DNA of 64,000 nt. It comes from Anarhynchus alexandrinus (taxonomy: Eukaryota; Chordata; Aves; Charadriiformes; Charadriidae). The stretch's first letter is position 1, and the number at the start of each line of letters is the position of its first letter. Shown here piece after piece: positions 26,201 through 38,200 of this stretch. The stretch covers positions 1,336,739-1,400,738 of the forward strand of contig VUYV01000120.1 of assembly GCA_008711295.1 (NCBI GenBank), written 5' to 3'. The translations under genes were made by a program, and so were the position numbers. Below the pieces are notes generated by a model, which did no database searches, was not told where the DNA came from, and worked only from the letters and a program-made list of their open reading frames with translations.

Positions 26201-29200
26201 TTTTTTTTTCCTTGNNNNNNNNNNNNNNNNNNNNNNNNNNNNNNNNNNNNNNNNNNNNNNNNNNNNNNNNNNNNNNNNNNNNNNNNNNNNNNNNNNNNNN
26301 NNNNNNNNNNNNNNNNNNNNNNNNNNNNNNNNNNNNNNNNNNNNNNNNNNNNNNGGGGGATGCTCCTCATCCCTGGAGGGGAGTTTAATGACAGGAGCCA
26401 GCACGGGAGGAGAGCCAGCGACACCTGAACCCAGCTATAGCCTTACACTGTTCATGACAGGGTGGCACAGGGAGGGGAATATGCGATTACTGGTACGTGG
26501 CAATTCGGTGTCCCTGGAAAGCCCCAGAGGGGCTGTGGTACCTAGTGAGCTTTTATAGGGGATGGGAGGGGGGTTGATTTCACCTCTTATCTTCCTCAGT
26601 CTGGGTTTTGTTTGCTCTTTGGTGGTGGTTGAAGAGGGTTTTTGTTAGGCTGGGGAAAGTGCTGGGTATCGGCAAGGCGCAGCAAGCGGCATGTAATTCG
26701 GCCAGGGCCTGGGTCCCCACATGGGTGTCCTGTGCCACATCTGGATTTTGGGAAGGGGAAGTCCCCCTCTTACATCCCTGCTGGGATGACAGCCTCCTGC
26801 TCACCTCTTGCAAGGCAGGCTCAGCTCTGCCCTGCTACCAGCAGTTTAATCCCATCCCCAGCGTGCTGCCAAGAGGATAAAAAGAGCCTTTTTTGGCAAG
26901 GTAAACTACACCAATAAGACTGACTTCTGAGAAAGGAGGAGCCAGGCTGTGGTGATCTGAAGGGATCAGCCATCAGCGTAGCTACTTGGAAAAAAAACCC
27001 AAACAGCAGCAGAAAATGCCACTTGTTTCTGACTTGCCCAGAAAAAAATAATCCAAACAGCAGTAAAATATAGCTCCGTTCAGAAATGTTTGTTCTGCTG
27101 TCTGGAAGCGCAGAAGTTTTTGTGCCACTCAGGTCTGGCCAGGATGGAGCAGCATCAGTGGCAGGTTGGGCTTGCAGCCACGGCGCCGAAATTCTGTTTT
27201 CGGGGACCGTGGGTCAGCACAGCCGGTGCCTTGCCTGGGCAGCCCGGGTGGTTTCCTTCCCTAGAAAGCATGCAGAGGCTGATGCCTGCAAAAAAACAAC
27301 TCCTCTGGGTGGGTAACTTGCAGTCCCTGGTGCGTCTTCAAGCTCTCCCCGAGGTGGTCCTCTGGCCCACAGGCAGCGGGAGCGATGAGTGCAGCCAGCC
27401 ATGTGCCGCAGCGTTCAGTGGTAAAATTGCCGTGTTTATGGCCGTTTCTGCTCTGGGTTGCTTCTGGGGATTTTCGTACTTCCTAGCAGTCCAAATAAAA
27501 AGGATGACGATGAAAGTGGAGTTTAAAGCAGCGAGCAAATGAGTACGTCTGCAGCAGCCAGCTATTAGCAAGTAAAGCAATGGGATTCGGGGCACTGGCT
27601 GGGCTGCTCCCCGGCGTACTTAGGCTGAGCACAGTCAGCGTGGGTTTAGGTGTAATTCAGCCAGAGGTTTAAGTGTGTAATTGAAAGTTAAGCAGGCAAA
27701 TACCCCCTCCAGTGGGAAGGAGAGCTTCTCAAGCACTTCAAAGGTATCTTGCGTGTCTTACTGAGTAAAGGTCTTAATTTCATCTGACCAGAAAATCTTT
27801 CGCTTCCAAGAAAGCAATGGCTGGAAACAAGTCGCCAGTAATTAATCCCACCAGAAAGGCACGATGGAGGCTGCTGTCTCTCTGCCCTCCCCTTTGGGTC
27901 ATTTCCTAAGGGAAAAACGGGATCAGACCTGCCCTGCGGGGTGGTCCCCAGGACTCTCATATGGCTTGTCCCGGGCATGTCCCACAGCGTCGGGGCCCTG
28001 CGGGGACGAGCGGCTCTGGGGAAGCAACAGCGTGTGCCAGCCACTGCTTTGTAGGTGCTTTGGGGTTCGTCCCGTGGTGCTCGCGGGGACACATGGGCGA
28101 AGGGGCCAGCCAGGCAGGGCATTTTTCTAGCACTGCAGCAGCGGCCAAATGTGCCCCTTCCCCCCTTTCTGCAAGGGGCCACAAATCGAGTTTCTCTCCC
28201 CAAAATCCCTTTGGGCGATCAACTCTTGATGCAAAGCGGCTAAAAGGAAGGGCAGTGTCGGGGTGAAGTCCAAGCACCCTGCTGGCTCCCAGGGGCCTCT
28301 GTAGGCTCAGGTCCAGCCAGACTCCGTGCAACCTTGAGCAAACCCTTTCACCTCTGCCCACCCTGGTTGTCCATCCCTAAGCTAGGCAGAGCATCACGTC
28401 CCCGGTCCCGGTGTTGGAAAGGGCTCGGCTTAACCTGGTCTGGCAGGGTGGCTCGCTGTAGCCAGGCTGCTGCTCTCCTGCCTCGCTCACGCAGCCACCA
28501 CGGGGACGAGCAGACTTTGACATGCAAAAGGACCTGCAAGCTTGGCCCCTTATTTAGCCCAGACGTTTGTAAGCTCACCAGGCATTGTCTGGCTTGCAGC
28601 GTGGAAAGATTACAGCCAGCGAGATACTTTATCTCTCTCTGTAGGTTTATTTTTTTGCCTGCTTCCCTTGCTTTGGGAGAAATTACTGCGCAGTGAGATC
28701 ACTGGATTTTCCTCCGGCTTGTAATGCAGCACAAGAATATTTTTAACGCTTGCTTTTTTTTCTTCTTGTTTTTTGGAGAATGCTTTGCCAAAGGCAGTGC
28801 ATTATTGGGTCTTCCTCAGTGAACCACCGTGTCCTTGCTTTTGCTCCCTGTGTACGTGTGTGTATTTTCAGTGCTGCTTTCTGCAAGATGCAAATCGAGC
28901 CCTTGCTCCATCACTTTCTGCGTGTGCTGGCGGTGAATGGCTCGTTTGATTCCTCTCTCCAGCGAGACGGCATGGAGCATTTTTCTCAAGTGAATGTGGC
29001 TTTTCAAGAAGGCGCGTCCCTTTCCCGGTGGAATTCGTTTTTCCCCTTCACACTTATTACGTCCTCCGTGGGACTCTACAAAAGCCACGCAAAATAGCCC
29101 TGCGCTTGTCAGGCTGGCGAGCTGTCACTTCGCATCGGCGGGCTGCTGGCTTTAAATCCCTGTGACAGCAAGTCCTGTGACCCCGTTCCTCTCAGACGGC

Positions 29201-32200
29201 TCGCGTTCGACAGCTGCTGCCAACAATGATAATTATTGTGGTTATAGATAAGCTTCTAGCTTTCACTGGCCCTTTTCCCATCAAATTGTCTGAGAAGCTG
29301 TTTTCTTCTGGCGCCCCGCGCTTGCTCTCTGCCGATGCCGGGGCCGGCTCTTGTTCTTGGCACTGGGTTTTGATGATTCCTGAGAAAAGTTTTTTCAGCC
29401 TCTTTTTTTCAGTCTCTTTTAACTATATTGTATTATAGACTTTGCTTTTAATGAGAAGGGCTTACAAAAAGCAGTCTCGTCTTTCACCACCCTCCTGGAG
29501 ACGATCATGGTGGAAAGTGTGCTCTTTAGGTGTTCACTTTGGCTTTGGATGAGGGGTAGCTGCCTACCAGTCCCCTTCTCCCAGGAGCATTTTTGTCTCC
29601 CAGGGATACCCCAAAATGTCCAAACCAGCCAGCATCTGCTTTTTACTGTGATGGGGACCAATGTGACGTTTGTTGGCAGTCTCAGCTCTCATGTCCCTGC
29701 TTGGGTGTAAAAGGAGTCCTTCTGCAGCTTCATACCCCACATCAGGTTATGTCCATCCTGGCCACTGCCCTCGTACAGGACAGGTAGGGTGTCCCCAGGA
29801 CATGGCTGCTTGTCACTGCAAGCAGCAGAGGGGATATTTTCCATGGATCCTGGGTTTGCTCCTTATACAGAAACCCTAGCAATTGTCCTGAGTGCTGCTT
29901 AGTGCAATCTTTGGGCTTCCTCCCCTGGCTGAGGTGGGATTTTAACTCACTCCTCATTTAACAGACCCTCTCTTGGGGGGCTCACTTGAGCATGAGGTGA
30001 GAGAGGACCAGGTACAAGACAAGAAACATGGGCTCTTAAGGAACAAATATTTACTTGCCAGGTCTGCAAGATCCACATACTTCAATAAAGCCAATCCTTC
30101 ACTTCCAGTCTTGAGCAAAAAATTTCAAGCTAAACCAAGCCCTTGCCACCCTGGTCTTAGAGACCAGCACCCTCCCTGCTTTAGCTTCATCTTCCAAAAA
30201 ACAGCTCCATGGTCGCAGACTGCTCTCCAAAGAGATGCTGGGATGAAAAGTACCCTCCTTGTTTAATTACTTAGAGTGATCAAGTCAGCTCCCAATCTTA
30301 TTTTTCATCTGCTGATCAGGTTGGCTTCCAAGGTCTCACATCCCACTGTAGGGTGTGTTTCTGGTTTCAGCTCATTCCTTTGAGCCTCATCCAGTGTTTC
30401 AGCATCCCTTGGCAGTGTTGTTCACTGAGACTGGGGCAATGGGTTTCCTTAAAGCCCATGAACAGGTCTTTTCAACCATGCAACTTTTCCATGCGTGCAA
30501 GTTCAGGGGATTTTTTTTTAAACTATATCTATTGCAATGGCTTTAACCATCACTGCAAGCTGGGAAAGGGATGGGATGTTGGCAGACAGAGTTGCAGAAG
30601 TTTCTGGGCTTTCCGTCTTTTGCATTTGCATTTTGATTATTTTATTAACTGAAATGCAAAAACATGAAAAATATGAGTGGTTTTGCAATCAAAGTCCTTG
30701 CAGGGAGCAATCACAGGGAGTGCTGCAGACGTATTAAACTGTAATTGATGGCTGCTCCACCTTCAGTTCCTGTTACGTGAAGTGGAGAAAGAAAAAGGTG
30801 AAGGGAGGGCTGGTTTCCAACCGGTTAGTGTTTGAAGGACATTGAATTCCACCACACACACCCCCCAAAAAAAAATATAAGGTGTTGGGTTTCCTGGGAT
30901 GCTGAGCATCCGCTTACACAAATTTTGGACTCCTTTCTCTTTCTTCCTAGAGAGAGACTCCAAACGAAGGTGGCTGGGAGGGGTGAGGAGGGCAATGTTC
31001 AAATCCAAGAAAAGCAGCAGAAATTGGCCAAGTTTTCCTTAGGGGTTGTGGCAACGGGTTCAGGAGCAGTGCTGAGCTATACTGCTGTGCCCAGGCTGGG
31101 CTGCGCTGCTGATGGGGAGCATGACCCCTGCTGGCCCTGTGGCCTTCAGGGATGCTGGCACTGCAGGAGCAGCATTGCCACAGGCAAGAGTTACATATAA
31201 AAGTTATTTAATTTTAATACATGTATAACACACCACTTACTTATATAAAATACTATAAAACGGGACGGCAGCTGGAGAGAGGGAGTTGGCTGGTGGGGTT
31301 TGACCCTCCCCGTACACAGCCGGGCTGCTCTGTGCTGTGCCTTGGCAGAGCATGGTCCCACCACGTTTCTCACACACTCTCTTTCGTAACATGCTGTATA
31401 GCGTTATTTGTGATGCTGCTGCTGGCCGGGAGTTAAGCTGTTCATGTTGCATGGGTGTGTAGGAAATGGTCCTCAACCCTGTGTGATTACTGGGCTGGGA
31501 ATAACTCTCCTTCCCCCTCCACCTCCCAGGCTGAAACTCTCGAACGAGGAGATCAAACGAGCGATTTTGACGATGGATGAGCAGGAGGACCTCCCAAAAG
31601 ACATGCTGGAGCAGGTGGGCAATGTGTCTTATGCTCCTCTGTGGTTGCCTTATGCTGAGACCACACTGTGCAAGGTGCTCGGGAACAATCCGCGTCTTTG
31701 AGAAGTGTGGAAGTGTGTCGGGGCCCCAAATTATTTACCAACCGCATGTTGAAAAAACACCCAAGTGGGCTGGAGCAGCAGGAAGGCAACTGGGTCATTG
31801 CATTGGTGCTGGAAGCAGCGTGGCCTCCACGTGCTATGCCTGTACCCAGGTCTGCCCTGGGACCCCGAGGCTGAGCCAGTTGCCCATTTTGTGGCTGCGG
31901 CTTGAAGTTTGTGTTCGGTGGGGGTTTATTTTTGAAAACTCGTTCAGCATTTGTACAGGCCTCAAAAAGGGAATCCCATTTTTCACCCCCTCTGAATCCC
32001 TTTGGAAGCATTTTAGTCACCTGTCCTTAAAGCTGAGCTGGTAATTGCACTTTCAGCAGAAACGTGGGAGGATTCATTGCACAAAATTTCCATCTGCAAA
32101 TAGGTAGAGTGGCAGCAAATGAGAGTCCCTGACATGTCCTCTGGCAGAGCTGATGTTGAAAACTCCTTGGAGCAGACGTAGTACATCTGTTGTAAAACCA

Positions 32201-35200
32201 GAGTGATGGCAGGGCAGAACCAAGAGACACTAATGTGATGGGGTAATGGGAGGAAGGTCACAGGGACAGCAATACCACTTATTTCATAGGTGCATTGGGG
32301 TCATTGTCTGTACATGTTGAAAAGGTAGTAGATTGAAGCAAATAAATCGCCGTTCTACTCCTGAAAAACTGCATGGACCTCATGTCCACAAGTGTCTTTT
32401 CCCTTCTTTAGCTCCTGAAGTTTGTTCCTGAAAAGGGTGACATTGACCTCCTGGAAGAGCATAAGCATGAGCTGGACCGTATGGCCAAGGCTGACCGTTT
32501 CCTCTTCGAAATGAGCAGGTTGGTGACCCAGGAGACACGTGTTTTAGGCAGTGGCTGCACGGGCTGGTTGCGAGGCAGCTGTGTCATGGAGCCAGGTTGG
32601 ACAATATGACCTGCCTCTTGATGTTTTTCACATCAAGAAAGGAGTGGGCCAAAGCAAGGTGCTCCCACCCTTAAGGATCACTTGCTCCTAAAATCAGGGT
32701 TGTGCATTCCAGACAAGCAGCAGCTGGATGGAGCAGGGGGCAGAGGGATGGGGAGATGAATCCTCTGGAGACAGGTATTGGCTTCCCAGAGGATGTCCCA
32801 ACACACTTCCCCTCTAGTCTGGGGGAGAAAAGCTCGATCTGGCACAAATCTCTGAAAGACTGCATCATCTGCATTGTGGCCCAGGTGGGAAGTGCTGTTT
32901 GAATGATAACAACGCTGTAGCAATGCTCCTTTTCCCTTCACATGAACATATCCCAATGAATACTAAAGACTGATGTATGTAAATTTTGCCCTGCTGTGTA
33001 GATGAGCCCCACTCCTCACCTCAGGAATGACTCGTCCCTGGGGCTCCTGAGAATATACGAGACAGAAATTAAATGTCATTTCTTCCTGCTCCTGGTAGCA
33101 ATCATTTAAGGCTTAGAAGTCTTCAGGGATGAATAACCTTATCTTTTGCATGCACATCCTCCAGAGGTGCTGGTTTAAAATCTTGAAGCTCCTTATTTAA
33201 ATGCAGCTGAGTATTGAGCTCTTTGAATTTCTTAGCTGAACTTCAAGCAAGTCACTTGTTTGCAAAGTCAGTGAGTTTTACAATCTGAGATCGTGCCAAG
33301 AGATCAAAAATAGAAACGCTTCTGTCCTCCCTGAGAAATGTGCTGATGAACACCAGGGCAATGCACCATGTAGTTGCTGAGCATCAAAGGCAGGCAGGAC
33401 AGAGCTGTGAAGTTCAGACCTGAGCCCTCGAGGCTGGAAGATGCTCAGAATTAGCTTTCTTGTCACAGGTCACCTTTCTTCTTCACAGTCTCTTGCCCAA
33501 GTGTTGCTCCCATCTTTTGGAAAGCACAACGTGCCAATGCAAATATTTTCCTTGATTCTAGCATGGCTTTTTAATTTGCCCTGTGGTCTGTAACCAAGTG
33601 TGATGTCTTTGTCACCTCTGATTAGTACAACGACAGTGTAGCCCATGGCCTTGTCTGTGAGCACGTCTGCCACAGGTCCTTGGTCCAAATGACTCAAATC
33701 AGACTGCCATTTGCGTACAAGTGAGATCTTGTTTAGGCTAAATACAACTGACATGAGCAGAGCCATCCCAAACTTGCCCAGGAAAGAGCTGGATTGGGCT
33801 GTGTTGGTGGCTTTCCAGCCCAAGCTATCATTTTGAGGATCTGAAGGTCCAGTTTTGTTAGTGCTGGTAGTTGGTGTGCCTGTGTCCAGCCACAGCTCGT
33901 CACAAAGTCTTTGGGAGCCCAGACTTCATCAGCGTCTTTGTTAAGGTGTGGTTGTTAAAGAACTGTTTGTTCATAGCAATAGGGTGTAAAAATGCACTTG
34001 TTGAACCTTCTGAGTTAAGGACAGGCTTAAGCATGTGCTTAAGAGCCCACCTGGATCCACCCCAGGACAGCTGTAGCTTCAGTTGTCATTTTTCCCATCC
34101 CAGCATAGTTTCAGGGAGAAATGCAGTCATTATTTTTTAATCACCGTGGCTCAAGCGTGTTTTGTAAGCACAGCTGCGAGCAGCAGAGCCACTGAGCTCT
34201 GCCTGGAGCAAGCAAAGCTCAACCTGCACCTCTGTTTTTTTCCAGGATAAACCATTATCAGCAAAGGCTGCAGTCCCTCTACTTCAAGAAGAAGTTTGCA
34301 GAGAGAGTTGCAGAAGTCAAACCCAAGGTGGAAGGCAAGTGACCGGACCTGCTAAGGGGCTCTGTGCCGGCACAGGGAGCGCTCATAGGAAGAGCATCCC
34401 TCCGTGCCAGGGCGAGCCTGGTCAGCATGGAAGTTGCAGTGACAAAGTGGAAGGGAGGGAGTTGGTGGTCACTCTTTGGCCATGAAGAGGTTGCTGCAAC
34501 AAAAGGGGACCGGTGTGCTGTCATGGCAGGGGGTAATGTCCCACACGTCTCTGCTTTCAGCGATCCGTGCCGGCTCCAAGGCAGTGCTGCAGAGCAGCAG
34601 CCTCCAGCAGCTGCTGGAGGTGGTCCTGGCCTTCGGGAACTACATGAACAAGGGCCAGAGGGGCAACGCCTTCGGGTTTAAGATCTCCAGCCTCAACAAG
34701 ATCGCAGACACCAAGTCCAGCATTGACAAGTGAGCAGCCCCTGCCCTCATCCTCGGTAGCGTCTGCAGGCCCCAGGGATGTTGGGGGAACGGAGGGGCCA
34801 TTAGCATTGCCTCTGGGACGTGGGTAGATGGGAGCAGTCCCCTCTCTCCTGCCGCCCCATCTGGCACATGCGATGATGCAAGTGTCCATTTTTTGAGCAG
34901 GACAGAGTTCAAGGGAAGCCGAGCTGCAGATCAGCATGGGGATTGATGGGGGCTTTCCTTCCTGGGCTGGCTAAACAGCAGCGAAGGCTGATTAGGAGGA
35001 TCATCCTCCAAATGCTTTTTTCCCCACTTTGAGAGGCCAAGAGCCATCGTGCTGTGATGCAGTGGCCAGAGGAGGGGTCCCAGGGGCTCCTCTCCACAGG
35101 AACCCCCTCTGCAGCCCACCAGGCTGCCACAGCCATCACCTGGTTCGCTCTTCCCCCACTGAGCGCCGTGCACAGGGCAAGAGGAGCTGGGTCAGATCTC

Positions 35201-38200
35201 AAACCTGCATGGTGTCATCCATCAGTAAAGACAATGGAGGACAGGAGTGGTAATGCTCAGGTCACCTCCCCTGGGTCCCTCCTGTGGAAGACCCTTGCTT
35301 GCAGGGACCAGGCTGCTCTGCGATATGGCTGTGTATGGCACAGACCCATCCCATGTCCCCAGACAGGCAGCAAACAGCATCCTTGTAGAAATCCCAAAAC
35401 AGTTCATTACCAGGCTTGGGATTTAACCAGTGTTTTCGACTGAGCTCTCGGCAACCCATGGTGCTGCTACACTGACCTCGCCACTCCTCTCTCCTAGGAA
35501 CATCACCCTTCTGCACTATCTCATCACTATCGTTGAAAAGAAATATCCCAAAGTCCTCCGCCTGCACGAAGAGCTGCGAGACATCCCGCAGGCAGCCAAA
35601 GTCAAGTAAGCAGGGATTTAAGGTGGAGCTTAGGTAGCGCCGGGAGCACCTCTCCCCTCACTTCAGCCTACCTTTCCGTGTCACCCTCCCCTGCTCATGC
35701 TCTTGGCCAGATCCTGGCCACCGGGCTGGGCCCTGTGCTGTGGCCACGCTGGCCCCGAGAGCAGCCCGGGAGGCAGGAGCAAACATCACCTGGTGGCTTT
35801 AAATCTCAGCCCTTGCAGCAAACGGCTGCGAGCCTCCAACCGTGAGGGAGGGGAGCTGCTTGGAGCCAGCCGTTTCCTGTTGTTATCTCACCGCAGAAGC
35901 ATTTAATTAATTTCTAATGGTATGTTAAGTAATCTGGGAGGAAGCGGTTGCGGTGCGGCTGCAGATAAAGGGCAGCTGTTTATCTGCGTGTGGCAGGGAG
36001 GCTTTGCCTGCAGCGCAGGCAGGACCAGGCAGCGGTGCGAGGGGCTCACCTGCCTCCAAGTCCTGCCTGGCCCTCCTTTCACCACCAACATGGAGCTTCT
36101 GGTGTTTGCAACAACCTTTTAAACCCTGCCCGCCTCCTGGTGACCTGTTTGGAGCAGACTACTGCTGTCTCTTTGCCGGTGGAGCCCCCCATTCAGCAAA
36201 GCCCTTAAACACATGCTGAACTTTTAAGTACAGGAGCAATCTGCTGTTGCTCTGCGAAGCCCTCAAGCCTGTGCTGAAGTCCCTCTGAAATCAATGAGGC
36301 TCTGTTTCGGTTTTAAAGTTCAGCAGGAGCTTACGGGCTTTGCTGCTTCGGGGACTCAAGCAGCAAAGATCACACGTCTCTGCAGTCAGCACGCGTTCAT
36401 GTTAGCTGTGGACGTGAAAAGGGCCTGAAACTGCACCTTTGTAGAGAAGGGATGGCAAATATGCACAGAGTTTATGGCAACTCAAGGGTCTTTCAAGTTT
36501 CAAAGTGCTCTTGTAGCGGCTTCCCCACAGATCAGTAATGTGGAAAGCAAGCATCCTCGCGTTTAAAATGTAAAATAATTGTCAGCCATAGGGATTAAAC
36601 AAAGTGACAGGACAAATCTTGGTGTGCGAGGAGGAGCGTGTGGCTGCGGCACTTGTAGGCATTGTCTGAGAACATGGTTGAGCAGGGCACGCTCCCTCGC
36701 CGGTGCAGGCTCTGGCTTTCTCATGCTCCTGTATCTGCAGCTGTTGTACAGATACACGTATGGGAAAGAAAACGTCTGCATAGAGGGTTTTTTTACCCCC
36801 CCTAAACTTTATCTTTTTTCTCTAAACTGGACACCATATGTAATATTTGGGTTTGATCCAATCTAGAGTGAAACCAAAAAGTTTCTAAAGCTCTGGAAAA
36901 CCCTAAATTCCCCTCAGCCCTGCAGCTGTGAAGCAAAATTGCCGCCTCTGTCAATCCCACCGCTAGTAATGAACTGCTGGAGCACAGGGCTCCCAAAACT
37001 GCATTTTCCCAGACTAAACCTGCCAGGAATGCTTGCCCCATGACCCGACGTCAGTGTTTCCAGGGACCCCAGCCCTAGGACAGACACCCCTGGAAAGACG
37101 TCAAGACTGTGGTCATCGAGTCTTTGTGAGAAAGCTTCCGCTCAGATGTAGTGGTAGAAACCCATAAGCACTTGAACTTGATGCTCATCAGGGGCTTGAG
37201 CCTTGTGTAAACACAGTCAGTGCCAGACGTGATGATTTATTTTTATTTCTCTATATTTGGGTTGTCTCCCTTCATGAAAGCCTTGCTGCTCAGAAGGATG
37301 CTTTTCATGGCATTCACCTAACTGTGGTTCCCTGAAAAATTGTCCGCTGTGCAATGGAACAACAAGCCTATCTTCTGCTGGCCCTTGAGAGGGGAAGAGA
37401 AATCTGTGCCCAACAAAACCCTCTCCTGAGCTCTCCTTTTGCTTAGAGAGGTCTGGAGGCTGCTGAGTATGCTAAGCCTGCACAGTCCCCTTGATTAAAA
37501 ATACAGAAAAGTGCTTTGCTTTAAAACAAGCAACTCCAGCCACTTTGGGATGGCGGCTGTCCTAGCTTAGAGGCTGTCAGCCCAATTTACTGCTCGAAAC
37601 ATGCTGGTCTGCAAACAGGATACAACGTGTGCAACGCCGGGGTCTTTTCAGTGGAAAAACACAGTCAAGTTGTTCAGAGAGCTGTAGAATTTGCTGGGGA
37701 AGGCTAAAAATTAACATCCTGCCATTTCCAACAGCATGACGGAGCTGGAGAAAGAAATAAACACTCTGAGGAGCGGCCTGAGAGCGGTGGAGACTGTAAG
37801 TATTATTTAAATCAAATGTAGTCCAGCCTGGCTCCAAGCACCGCGGCATCCCTCCTTAGGGAGGCAGGCGAGGGAGCTCCCAGCGAAGCTACTTTTATCT
37901 CACATCCTGGAGATCTGTTTGTCTTTCCTTCCTGCCCTGCACGTGCGTCTGTCCTCTTAGGGCTGTTTTGGCACCGAAGTTACCGTATGTGGTTAGGCAT
38001 GTGCGTGGTTTATATCTAATACGCCAAGGGAGGCTGAGTGAGTATAGTGATGATGCCTGTGGAGGACCTGTGATGTGCCGAGGGGTCTCCCTTTGGCTGT
38101 AAAACCGCAGAGGGCTGGGGCTGGGGCTGAGGAGCGCTCCTGCAGCCCAGCTGGAGTGGTGATGAAATGGTGGAGGTATCCCGAAGGACTCGCTGTCTTG

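Noticed and set aside
26083..26558. Open frames spanning the N gap
   Set aside because: They exist only because ambiguous bases are not read as stops. The known exon is not in those frames as written.
27504..27545. [12 protein letters not shown] stretch as candidate for the missing DAAM1 exon
   Set aside because: A few acidic residues only. It meets a stop at once and lacks splice sites in the right phase.
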